Positions 57,901 to 64,000 of a DNA stretch of 64,000 nucleotides are shown piece after piece (position 1 is the first letter of the stretch; each line of letters begins with the position of its first letter). Source of the stretch: Actinostola sp. cb2023 (Eukaryota; Cnidaria; Anthozoa; Actiniaria; Actinostolidae); NCBI GenBank assembly GCA_033675265.1, contig JAUJYZ010000245.1, forward strand, positions 154,001-218,000. Direction: 5' to 3'. A program made the position numbers and the translations under genes. The notes under the pieces were generated by a model that did no database searches, was not told the origin of the DNA, and saw only the letters and a program-made list of their open reading frames with translations.

Positions 57901-60369
57901 TACAAATCAATCACTGGCAATTTCATTCCTGTTCACACTTAACTCCGATTTGCAATCATTCCTCGAACCTCCGCCAAGAAAATCATTTTACAAATCAAAC
58001 ACTGGCAATTTCATTCCTGTTCACACAGAACTCATTTGCAATCATTCCTCGAACCTCCGCCGAGAAAGTCATTTTACAAATCAATCACTGTCAATTCCAT
58101 GCCTGTTCACACTTAACTCATTTGCAATCATTCCTCAAACCTCCGCCGAGAAAGTCATTTTACAAATCAATCACTGTCAATTCCATGCCTGTTCACACTT
58201 AACTCCGATTTGAAATCATTCCTCGAACCTCCGCCGAGAAAATCATTTTACAAATCAAACACTGGCAATTTCATTCCTGTTCACACAGAACTCATTTGCA
58301 ATCATTCCTCGAACCTCCGCCGAGAAAGTCATTTTACAAATCAATCACTGTCAATTCCATGCCTGTTCACACTTAACTCATTTGCAATCATTCCTCGAAC
58401 TTCCGCCGAGAAAGTCATTTTACAAATCAAACACTGGCAATTTCATTCCTGTTCACACAGAACTCATTTGCAATCATTCCTCGAACCTCCGCCGAGAAAG
58501 TCATTTTACAAATCAATCACTGTCAATTCCATGCCTGTTCACACAGAACTCATTTGCAATCATTCCTCGAACCTCCGCCGAGAAAATCATTTTACAAATC
58601 AAACACTGGAACTTGGTTGTTGGTGTTCGGCGGCTGTTGCTGTTCAGGCTGTTCAGCTTGCGGGTCTTGTTGAGCTGGCAATTCAGGGAATTGTACATCA
58701 TAACCTTCGGCAATCATCAGATATAAATTTGTGCGGTATTCATCAAAGGACCCACGTTGCTGCTGACTTGAAATGAATCATAAAACGTAAAACTTTATAC
58801 CTCAAGTTCTCTTTCTTCTACCAGAGGAGCAGGTTCTATCGGCCTTCGTACTTCGGCCATGAATTCCTGAGAATGATTCGCGTGGGTCGTATCAAGAAAA
58901 AACAAAGAAGAGTTCATCTGACCACTGTTCCGCTGGAACTGAGCAAGAAGGGAGTGTCCTGCCTTTGATGCCGTATATATTGCCACTGTGCACGTGCACA
59001 CGTGCACGTGGGTGTTAACGAGGCATTATAATACCGTATTTCATCTTTGCATCTCATTAGAGTGTTATGAATAGCTATCGTTATTATCATTAGCTATCGT
59101 CATTATCATTAGCTATCGTTATTATCATTAGCTATCGTTATTATCATTAGCTATCGTCATTATCATTAGCTATCGTTATTATCATTAGCTATCGTTATTA
59201 TCATTAGCTATCGTCATTATCATTAGCTAGCTATCGTCATTATCATTAGCTATCGTCATTATCATTAGCTATCATGCACTGGCAACAGTTATCGTCAACA
59301 TCTTATTGATTATCATCGTTGTAAAATGCGAATAATTAATATTAAAATTTAAAAACATTCTTACCATTGTATGTGACTGCTGCCGATTTGGTGGACAATA
59401 TCTGCGAAATATAAACCGAGAGTTAGTGTTACCATTCCTTCCATAAGCTGTTTCCCACTTTAATTATTACTGACATTTTATGGAAATTTTTTTGTTTGAA
59501 TTTAAAAATACAATACAATAATACAAAAAAAGATGGCGATCAGTACATTTTACCCAGCAATCCTTTGCGTGCACGAACCACTATACCTTGTACTATGAAA
59601 CATTAGAACAGACTGTTTTGAAAACATCAACATTTGTCAGTGTGATCAGTCGAAGCGGTTACCTGCTTTAGATATGTGAACGTGTCAGATAGTTTGGCAG
59701 ATGTGAGTAGGACTGATTTAGGTTCGCAAAGGATTATGGTACAATGTACAGCCGCCATCTTGTCTGTACACTTATTCAGTCACTGGTAAAGTGTTATCCG
59801 GCCAATCCCTTATTTGGTATCAATGCGCCATATTTGGTAACTGGCTGAAATTTTCCTCAATGGGCTTGTGTCACCTGTCATGTGACTTTTTAAAATTTCA
59901 CCGAAGGCAAACGAAAATATCATAACTTGAAAGAGCATACTAAAATTAGTAAAAGTTGAAAATGTCAAAAGAATCAATCAAATAAGACAAAAGTTAAAGG
60001 CTTTCAAAGTTTCCCGCTTTGACAAAGATTTGTATGGGTTTTTCGCTTGGAGGGCAAGCGTTGCCCTCAACATCATTTCCATACAAAAAAGGCAAAGTTT
60101 GAATGCCTGTAACTATTGCCTTATTTACTTACTTCTCTTCAAACTTTCCACTTTTACTAACTTTGGTATGCTCTTTCCAGTTATGGTATTTTCGTTTGCC
60201 TTCGGTGAAAATTTAAAAAGTCACGTGACAGGTGACACAAGCTCATTGTCAACAGTTTCCCAAAATGCCCAAAACTAGACTGAAAGTTGGACATGTTGTC
60301 AGTTTAACTTACCGACACTAAGCCGATGTAAAAGACCAATAGAACGCCTTTTGCTATTGGCTGTTTCAT
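28421..60369 (-). CDS. Adhesion-type glutamate-receptor-like K+ channel (LamG-SEA-FN3x10-GluR core)
   Basis: 24 exons: 60369-60313, 59401-59365, 52147-51824, 44654-44313, 43482-43361, 42616-42564, 41863-41697, 40769-40458, 39850-39572, 38906-38610, 38346-38038, 37865-37569, 36502-36215, 35854-35522, 34921-34613, 34031-33720, 33428-33126, 32847-32342, 31579-31485, 31181-31022, 30938-30872, 30514-30237, 29566-29395 and 28623-28421. Total 5622 nt, 1873 residues; every junction is GT-AG and phases agree. Order: signal peptide (1-19), laminin-G-like (about 32-253), SEA (about 254-350), ten FN3 (368-1380), S1 (1381-1525), M1 (1527-1549), pore with TTVGYGD (1578-1584), M3 (1592-1614), S2 (1615-1770), M4 (1773-1796) and a cytoplasmic tail of about 77. 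A GluR0/AvGluR1-type filter predicts K+ selectivity. Ligand unknown. Confidence 0.87.
29567..30236. other. Intron between S2 and M4 exons
   Basis: No repeat array or exon was recognised in this 670-bp intron. Confidence 0.35.
30582..30832. repeat. Array of about ten CRE-containing units (TGACGTCACGCTAGCGG)
   Basis: Units of about 25 bp (two shortened to 18) start TGACGTCACGCTAGCGG and end AATGTGCG. Seven keep the perfect palindrome TGACGTCA; the others read TGACGTGA, TGACGTTA and GGATGTCA. The array lies in the intron between the two S2 exons of the channel gene. Each perfect unit is a full CREB/ATF site by sequence. Confidence 0.85.
31022..31579 (-). CDS. Channel gene, exons 19-20: pore loop, filter and M3
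   Basis: Exon 19 (31579-31485) encodes a pore-helix pattern, NFPASFIKGAYNGCWLAFIT, and ends inside the filter: ACT ACA GTA GG|. Exon 20 (31181-31022) begins C TAT GGC GAC, completing TTVGYGD. A hydrophobic M3, VLTIVNALMGFVLVSLITAN, follows and ends in TANLS, the counterpart of the TANLAAF gating motif of iGluRs. Every residue of the K+ channel signature is present. The intron between them is only 303 bp and holds a short GGTAAAAGCT triplet repeat. Confidence 0.92.
31741..32270. repeat. 19-bp minisatellite (CCACCAACCTCCCGGTTCT), about 28 copies
   Basis: Tandem units of 19 bp with small variants, in the intron between the M1 and pore exons. Proline-rich or Gly/Trp-rich ORFs on both strands are artefacts of the repeat. 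Confidence 0.9.
32342..32847 (-). CDS. Channel gene, exon 18: S1-like region and M1
   Basis: One exon of 169 residues. The pattern RTSWHVIGPYVTHN and a Cys-rich SSCCGNC recall the start of an iGluR S1 lobe. The later ENSYVGIVTSPGVAFIT lies where iGluRs have the strand leading to the ligand arginine. I cannot point to that arginine with confidence, so the ligand may differ from glutamate. The exon ends in M1 (SWTVIALMLTLVCLVGILTW), with donor TTG|GTAAGT in phase 0. Confidence 0.75.
33126..40769 (-). CDS. Channel gene, exons 8-17: ten fibronectin type III domains
   Basis: Ten exons of 279-333 nt, each one domain, each starting and ending in phase 1. From the N terminus: 40769-40458, 39850-39572, 38906-38610, 38346-38038, 37865-37569, 36502-36215, 35854-35522, 34921-34613, 34031-33720 and 33428-33126. 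Most show an N-terminal AP or VP, a W in strand B, a GxxxGY motif in strand C, and an L..YT.Y pattern in strand F followed by G..G..S. Domain 1 is the most divergent. Most end in a T-D-E-D-G-like linker. Many Asn-X-Ser/Thr sites fit an extracellular position. Symmetric 1-1 exons allow domain duplication without breaking the frame. Confidence 0.92.
34032..34612. repeat. Intron with short foldback repeats
   Basis: Near 34320-34590, TTTCCTTGTCAAGGAAAAC and GTTCGTGTAGA segments recur in direct and inverted orientation, and a GTGGTACATGGAAAG motif occurs twice. It is probably a decayed MITE. No exon was recognised. Confidence 0.5.
35866..36035. repeat. (GAA)n-rich purine tract
   Basis: Imperfect AAGAAG repeats with three GTTACAGA interruptions, in the intron between FN3 exons 13 and 14. 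Long polypurine DNA can form triplexes. Confidence 0.85.
36503..36904. other. Intron between FN3-5 and FN3-6 exons, left part
   Basis: No coding or repeat feature was recognised before the satellite. Confidence 0.35.
36905..37555. repeat. 17-bp satellite (GTGTCCGTCTTAGAGAG)
   Basis: Roughly 35 units of 17 bp with decayed and shortened members. At the right end the array runs into GAGAGAGTTGACTGTAT, the complement of an ACAGTCAACTCTCTC transposon-like end. The array therefore appears to be an amplified transposon terminus. It lies just 3' of the FN3-5 exon on the minus strand. Confidence 0.8.
38985..39475. repeat. Polypyrimidine repeat (CTTCCTTC/TCTCCCTCG)
   Basis: Higher-order direct repeats of about 97 bp (for example TGATTCCTTTCTTCCTTCC recurring near 39124, 39221 and 39318). 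It lies in the intron between FN3-2 and FN3-3. ORFs across it are artefacts. Confidence 0.85.
40091..40413. mobile_element. Foldback element between FN3-1 and FN3-2 exons
   Basis: TTTCGTAGTTTCCCAGAATG near 40103 is repeated inverted near 40400, with arms of about 60 bp containing TTCATGATTCTGCGCGTGCA. Confidence 0.65.
40770..41176. other. Intron between SEA and FN3-1 exons, left part
   Basis: It contains GCGCGCTCTGATTGG near 40841, the core motif of the tandem repeat at 43590-43960, as a single copy. Otherwise AT-rich with no feature. Confidence 0.4.
41177..41545. mobile_element. Foldback MITE with TTGGCCATTACAAAAAAGAG ends
   Basis: Inverted arms of about 35 bp also share GCAGGGGACTGGG. It lies in the intron between exons 7 and 8 of the channel gene. 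Confidence 0.7.
41697..43482 (-). CDS. Channel gene, exons 5-7: SEA domain
   Basis: Exons 43482-43361, 42616-42564 and 41863-41697. The translated segment runs TTLDLSLNLYGIPWDPDY, then SSLYNVTKDLLVEY, FIETLVDSFSQ and GGLIVAAHIKVIF. This order fits a SEA domain (strand, helix, strand, helix, strand), a membrane-proximal fold of mucins and adhesion receptors that often self-cleaves. The usual cleavage site GSVVV is not obvious. The 53-nt exon is needed to join the phases (0 in, 2 out). The acceptor of exon 5, TTGAAAG|AT, is the weakest splice site in the gene. Confidence 0.75.
42059..42456. mobile_element. Nested hairpin transposon with CACAGGCAGCCCAA ends and 7-bp duplication
   Basis: The outer ends match those of 10726-11034. 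GTAGAGA is duplicated at 42052-42058 and 42457-42463. Inside is a second palindrome (about 42121-42357) with GGGTTTCCTGTGGTAGAG, GTTGGGCTCCCTGTGCG and GCGGGAC..GTCCCGC steps. The inner module recurs in part at 45020-45122. Confidence 0.75.
42617..43360. repeat. Intron with inverted repeat of CAACGTTGCGCGCAACG motif
   Basis: Near 42770-42905 the motif CAACGTTGCGCGCAACGGTT and CTTCTGCAAC segments recur inverted around CTCAATCC. A cysteine- and valine-rich plus-strand ORF here has no support as a gene. Confidence 0.5.
43590..43960. repeat. Tandem repeat, about 59-bp units (ACGCGCGCTCTGATTGGC)
   Basis: Seven units, each with GTCAGAAATATA, CTTCATTTAAA and ACGCGCGCTCTGATTGGCTA. Each unit has one inverted CCAAT box (ATTGG). 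It lies in the intron between the laminin-G and SEA exons. Confidence 0.85.
44313..60369 (-). CDS. Channel gene, exons 1-4: signal peptide and laminin-G-like domain
   Basis: Exon 1 (60369-60313) encodes MKQPIAKGVLLVFYIGLVS, a typical signal peptide. Exon 2 (59401-59365) adds 12 residues. Exons 3 and 4 (52147-51824, 44654-44313), both phase 1-1, encode one concanavalin/laminin-G-like fold: GGLTVAMLLKV in the first half, then WYYFVFTWDP, LKVYLDNAYI and ILAIWDSVVSWTQLNILW in the second. The 7-kb intron between the halves is almost wholly satellite DNA. The domain may bind glycans or matrix ligands; that is inference. Confidence 0.78.
44655..45794. other. Left part of the intron splitting the LamG domain
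   Basis: At 45020-45122 is a partial copy of the inner module of the 42059-42456 element (CACAGGGAGCCCAACATAAT to CTCTACCACAGGAAACCC). Nothing else was recognised. Confidence 0.5.
45795..51795. repeat. 6-kb satellite of 78/80-bp units
   Basis: About 76 tandem units built on GGTATCACCAGACTATACCC, then GTACCTATACCAGTAACTAC, and TTTACCAGGATACGGG. Two classes alternate: an 80-bp unit with ACATTACCCAT and a 78-bp unit with ATCACCCGT. A one-base-deleted marker (CCCGTACTATACC) recurs at 46444 and 47313, 869 bp apart, which shows higher-order duplication. Long ORFs here come from the 78-bp period. Confidence 0.95.
52211..52411. mobile_element. Foldback element with AAAGATGGC and AATCCTTTGCG ends, copy 1
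   Basis: The left end AAAGATGGCG..CAGTAATCCTTTGCG is repeated inverted at the right end (CGCAAAGGATTATGG..GCCATCTTT). A second copy is at 59529-59762. Confidence 0.65.
52455..53705. repeat. 19-bp satellite (TCATTATCATTAGCTATCG), about 66 copies
   Basis: Very regular 19-bp units with mainly C/T and T/A substitutions (CGTCATT, CGTTATT, CGTCAAT). The same satellite continues at 59072-59275, so a 5.3-kb block (53706-59073) appears to have inserted into it. Confidence 0.95.
53706..54018. mobile_element. Short internally deleted transposon copy
   Basis: It begins CTATTACATAACACTCTC and ends GAGTGTTATGAATAG, near inverted copies of one another. Its right 163 bp match 58909-59073 and its left 67 bp match 54021-54087. 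It is therefore a deletion derivative of the adjacent 5-kb element, in tandem with it. Confidence 0.7.
55384..55851 (+). pseudogene. hAT-type transposase remnant
   Basis: The last part reads as the dimerisation tail of hAT-like transposases: a SSCETERANS stretch, MRSIMG, LALTHVHYDMPIDI and FARKHPRRLTLVDML. It is interrupted by an in-frame TAG (55723-55725). Upstream parts fit only with frame changes. It is non-functional. Confidence 0.6.
56930..58612. repeat. Tandem array of 106-bp then about 87-bp units
   Basis: Early units (to about 57290) contain CTGAACCAACCCGACGAGAA. Later ones contain ATTCCTCGAACCTCCGCCGA and CATTTTACAAATCAA, with two alternating subtypes (AATTTCATTCC and AATTCCATGCC). 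The open frames across the array are artefacts of the period. Confidence 0.9.
59072..59275. repeat. Continuation of the 19-bp satellite
   Basis: About ten units of the same TATCATTAGCTATCGT satellite as at 52455-53705, on the other side of the 5-kb element. Confidence 0.9.
59529..59762. mobile_element. Foldback element with AAAGATGGC and AATCCTTTGCG ends, copy 2
   Basis: Matches 52211-52411 at both ends and in part of the interior (GATATGTGAACGTGTCAGAT). It lies in intron 1 of the channel gene. Confidence 0.65.
59858..60248. mobile_element. Foldback MITE, about 390 bp, in channel intron 1
   Basis: Inverted arms of about 68 bp start CAATGxGCTTGTGTCACCTG and include CACCGAAGGCAAACGAAAAT. The centre has GGAGGGCAAGCGTTGCCCTC, similar in layout to the 3928-4219 element. 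Confidence 0.75.
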
Positions 60370-63098
60370 ATTCGTCTTGCAGTCCTATTGGATAAAAAGG
60401 TGATACTGATAAAACAAATTGCTACAGTAACAGATTTTTAGCTGGCATGCGCAACGGTCATCAGTACCGTTGAAATTACGATTTTCTGACATTTTTCTTA
60501 CAAATTCGGACATTCTTAGTCGTAGCTTGAGGTAGTCATATCACTGAAGACAATCTGCATTTCTCTTGCACTGTTGCAAGTATTTTGACAGCACATTGTT
60601 TCAGTAGCTATAGAACTAAATTAATTATTTATACAAAAAAAACGTACGGTTTAATGAATCCTTGAGAAATTTGCAGCAAAAAAATGAGATCTCAAATTTG
60701 ACAAATTATTGTTATCAAAGTATCGCGCGCTTTTCAGCGAATATAACGATTGCAAAACTATGACAAATGGTTTCTGCAAAGTTTACTTGTCGTTACGATA
60801 CCAAAAACTACACAGAAAGTCAGTTAAAAGCAGACAATCATGCATAACTTTTCTACAAAAATTATACAATGAAGACCCTGTTAGACGAAACTGCGCAACT
60901 TTTTATTTTATTCCAACTGACACTGGACTGCCGGCAAATTGCGTAGCTACTAGCGGTTTCCATAAAGTAGAGCGACCTTCTACTCAGTTTCGCAATGCTG
61001 CGTTCAGTCAGTTTTATCGTATAACACCTACTTTAATTTGCAACATGTCTCGTAATGATTTGCAAGAAAATGGCTCGTGTTTTTATTGTCAAATAGCCAT
61101 GTTTTCAGAATGGAAAACACACTGCATGACCCACTAAAACACGGTTAAATCTTTATTAATTACACAAACTCTCTCACAAAAATGCTTCCCGTTCACCTTT
61201 GCAGTATAGCAATAATAAAAACGTGGAATGTCGCGGGACAGTTTTGCTTCAACTGATTCCATCCCCTTCGTCGCTCAACTCTTTGTTGCAATGAAAATAT
61301 CAGTATAAAACAGTTGAATAACTTTTCCTTACAGTTTATGAAGCAACCGAAGTTTATATCTACTTCAGATGAAGCAATAAACTTCTTATTTCAGAAAGTG
61401 TGAAAAAAATACCATGAAACAAGATACAGCAACTTCTGAACGATGCTGCGTGTTTCATCTTTTCAATACCACCGAGTCAAGTTTTTCAAATTCTACTGCT
61501 AGAACTGATTTAATTACATAACTGTACCACATAGCTATTTACAGTCATTTCCTTCCTTTTATCGCAATTTGAATCCCAAAATATCACGTTTTTAACGCAA
61601 TTACTCACCTTGGAAAGTTGTGCGGAGGAGCTGTAAAGTTCCAAATACGCAGTTCAATTATTGGAAAACTTTTGTGTTTCATTGTGTCGCTATCCCGCCG
61701 TTTCCCTGATTCAATTCACCAAGTCGGTTTTCTTTGGTCTCAGCCGATTGTAGTCCTAATTTTCCTATATATAGAGATTCGTATATTTCATTGACTAAAC
61801 GAGTCACAGATAGACCGTAGATGATTGAAAAAATGGCCCGGTTTAGAAATCAAATCAGTTATTTCTTCTAAAATGACCAAAATTTATCACTTTAATGAAT
61901 CGCTAACTGGCATCAGGTCTGCACTAAAGCTTCATTACTTATGTTTATATTATTTAGAATTTAATATGTTTTTGCTTTAATGAAGTATACGGTATAATTT
62001 TAGCCGCTAGTGGTCGTCATGGTGATGTTTTATAATCCTAAACAAAGCTTATAATTATCATTCGAGGCGTGAAGTAAATGCCATTGTCTCTACACTTGCC
62101 TATTATATCTCCAAGGCCTTAAACCCATGAAAGTTTAATCTTCAAGTCGTTGTCAACAATAATTAAGTTCGTGAACTCATATAAAGAACTGAAGTGAATT
62201 ACAGAACAACTTCACCAACGGAAGACTACTTCAGTTGTAAACGTTTCTTCTTCATTGGACTGCACTGTACATCACTGATAAGTTGTGCCTGAAATCCAGG
62301 CAGCTTTTGGTTGGTTTATTTGTTCGTAACTCAGTCCAAAGTTGGCAGGTGAGTTCGGATAATGATAACAGTTATCAATTTTCCATTGGTTAGAGAAGTA
62401 ACCGCCTTGATATTTTGATGAAAAATGAGGAATTGTTTTGGTTTGTTTCACTGTCGGGCTCGCTCATTAACTCGATCGTTTTCGGGGTTCAGATCGTCCG
62501 ATCGCTTGAATTGAACATGTTTGTTTACGACCTATTATTTAAACAAATAATTCGGCGACTTTTGACTTGACCTTGGATTTGTTTGTTTGTTTGTTTATTC
62601 GTTTGTTTGTTTGCAAAGTTTACTTCAATATGTCGAACGGAGGCTGTTGTCAAGGCCCGGCTTATTTGTTTACGCGAGTTCGTGTATGCAAATTTACCAT
62701 CACAAAAAGGCATGAATTTGCAAACTAACTTCCTGCTGTTGAATTACTATTTCAGTGATTTTTGTTTCAAATTGCTCTGCAAGTTTATTGAGAGGGTTAT
62801 ATACGGAAATAGTGATAGAGCAGATTTCGCATGACTGTGAAAAATCACGACGCACGGCACGGTCACGGTACGAATTCATTCGAAATCCTAAATCATCACG
62901 GTCACCCGTGCCGTAAGTTCAGTCATTCGAAATCTGCTCCAATGATCAGTGATGATGTACAGTGGTCTTCCTGTGGTAAGGAGGGAGAGGAAGACTGAAA
63001 ACAATGAAATTGGACTCTTAATTTACCACAGGAAGCCCAACTGCGAGAGACACTTCATTTCTAATGCAATCTATTTTTTTCCACGGTAGTATTCAGAT
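60370..63098. other. Intergenic region between channel gene and roadblock gene
   Basis: It should contain the channel gene's promoter at its left end. It contains an unassigned ORF (60760-61137), a (GTTT)n tract (62579-62612), palindromic CACGGCACGGTCACGGTACG-type DNA near 62851-62935, and a small CCTGTGGTAA/TTACCACAGG foldback near 62964-63035. Nothing else was recognised. Confidence 0.4.
60760..61137 (+). CDS. Unassigned ORF, 125 codons, weak
   Basis: Open from an ATG at 60760 to a TAA at 61137. It is basic and Cys-containing. The last residues, CFYCQIAMFSEWKTHCMTH, have C-x2-C-x10-H-x3-H spacing, close to but not matching a C2H2 zinc finger. No family was recognised. It may be a decayed transposon protein, or chance. 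Confidence 0.2.
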   Translation: MTNGFCKVYLSLRYQKLHRKSVKSRQSCITFLQKLYNEDPVRRNCATFYFIPTDTGLPANCVATSGFHKVERPSTQFRNAAFSQFYRITPTLICNMSRNDLQENGSCFYCQIAMFSEWKTHCMTH

Positions 63099-63392
63099 AT
63101 GACATCGCTAATCGAGTCAACTCTCGCACGTATCCAGAACCACAAGGGAGTCCATGGTGTTATTGTAGTCAACTCAGAAGGCATTCCAATCAGGTCTGAC
63201 CTGGACAACACCACCACCCAGACCTACGCCAGCTCGTGCAAGCAACTCGTGACGTTAGCACAAAGCACCGTCAGGGACATTGACCCACGAAATGATCTGT
63301 CAATATTGAGAGTGCGGTCGAAGAAGTACGAAATAATGATCGCTCCTTGTGATGGCTATGTACTTATTGTCATACAGAACGACTCAGAGTGA
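63099..63392 (+). CDS. DYNLRB1: Dynein light chain roadblock-type
   Basis: A small light chain of cytoplasmic dynein, 97 residues, that dimerises and binds the dynein intermediate chain. The family pattern is clear: [19 protein letters not shown], a DNTTTQTYA stretch, [37 protein letters not shown]. The length equals the usual 96. The coding region has no intron. A pyrimidine tract ending CAG at 63096 just before the ATG suggests an intron may lie in the 5' UTR. All core residues are intact, so it is likely functional. Confidence 0.93.
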   Translation: MTSLIESTLARIQNHKGVHGVIVVNSEGIPIRSDLDNTTTQTYASSCKQLVTLAQSTVRDIDPRNDLSILRVRSKKYEIMIAPCDGYVLIVIQNDSE

Positions 63393-63444
63393 GGAAACCG
63401 CTTAATTTTAGAGCTCCATGTAATGTACCCAATGACACTTATAG

Positions 63445-63547
63445 ACCCCGTTTACATGAGAGAGAGAGATAACCCTAGCAGTAGGGACAATTCTATTGTT
63501 TTATCATCCACAGGGAAATCGAACATTAGAGTTGACCCTAGTGCTAG

Positions 63548-63591
<44 letters not shown>

Positions 63592-63602
63592 TAAACAGGG
63601 CC
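63445..63602. mobile_element. Foldback MITE with (CT)n arm
   Basis: CCCGTTTACATGAGAGAG at the left and TCATCTAAACAGGGCC at the right are imperfect inverted copies. Both enclose ATAACCCTAG, with an expanded (CT)n at 63553-63590. It lies just 3' of the roadblock gene. Confidence 0.65.
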
Positions 63603-64000
63603 TAAATTCCTCCTTTGTACTTTTTTTTCTTCCTCCCGTTTTCTCTCCTCCCATGAGTGGCGCCTGGGTTTCCGAGTGTGCATTGGAGACAGAGGCTTCT
63701 CGTGAGTTTATAGTTTCTGTACTTAACCGTTGTCTAAAATACAGATATTAAATATTAGTCTATGATTATCTTCAAATGATATAAATGCTAGTGATCAAAA
63801 TCTAGTCATTACTTATGGAGTTGAATTATAAACTATACGGAATCTCGCTCTCCCAGGAGCCCGTATTGTCAGGGTAGCAAAGAGGTTACACGTGTCGCCT
63901 GATTTGGCCCAAAAATGGCGCGTGAATCGTGACAAACACTTCATAAACAAAAGATAAAACCGTGATCCGTGAATTTGCAAGAAAGAAGTGCGTGAAATGG
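63603..64000. other. Right end of window
   Basis: No gene or clear repeat was recognised. Confidence 0.4.

Larger units (their letters stand above)
54019..59073. mobile_element. About 5-kb decayed DNA transposon inserted in satellite
   Basis: It shares both ends with the short copy at 53706-54018 (CATAACACTCT / AGAGTGTTATG). It holds a broken hAT-type transposase segment (55384-55851), a tandem array (56930-58612) and otherwise unrecognised DNA. The outer flank on both sides is the 19-bp satellite. Confidence 0.6.

Noticed and set aside
57154..58776. ORFs with a repeated RRESHFTNQSLSIPCLF pattern
   Set aside because: Tandem array of about 87-bp units inside a decayed transposon, with no independent coding evidence.

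Overview
The window looks like a piece of a non-vertebrate animal nuclear genome, most likely a cnidarian (coral or sea anemone type). This is inferred from small exons with GT-AG introns, AT-rich DNA, a eukaryotic tRNA, animal-only protein families and very dense foldback transposons and satellites. The species cannot be named from the sequence alone.

Layout. (1) 292-17443 holds three tandem two-exon genes for two-pass membrane proteins of the BK channel beta-subunit (KCNMB) type, one on the minus strand and two on the plus strand. All share one intron position and phase. Between and inside them lie several DNA transposons, including a 2.9-kb element with 260-bp inverted repeats and a 9-bp target duplication. 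(2) 19613-27150 is a housekeeping block: tRNA-Val(CAC), RRP36 on the minus strand (nine exons) and ALKBH1 on the plus strand (seven exons). RRP36 and ALKBH1 diverge from a 208-bp shared promoter. (3) 27405-28241 is an intronless gene (minus) for a short membrane-anchored disintegrin/EGF-like protein. (4) 28421-60369 is one large minus-strand gene. I could assemble 24 exons whose phases all agree and which give a complete 1873-codon reading frame. (5) 63099-63392 is an intronless roadblock dynein light chain.

The main discovery is the large gene. It encodes a signal peptide, a laminin-G/concanavalin-like domain, a SEA domain, ten fibronectin type III domains (one phase 1-1 exon each), and then an ionotropic glutamate receptor-like channel core (S1, M1, pore, M3, S2, M4). 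Its pore carries the potassium selectivity filter TTVGYGD. In effect a potassium-selective glutamate-receptor-type channel has an adhesion-type ectodomain where an amino-terminal domain would normally be. An array of cAMP-response-element palindromes lies in one of its introns, and further CRE-like motifs lie in the gap to the disintegrin gene.

How the genes might relate: the BK-beta-like cluster and the potassium channel both concern membrane excitability, and the disintegrin protein and channel ectodomain are both adhesion-type surface proteins. That they work together is only an inference. The introns of the channel gene hold most of the satellite DNA of the window, including a 6-kb 78/80-bp array that splits the laminin-G domain and a 1.25-kb 19-bp array that carries a 5-kb decayed transposon.
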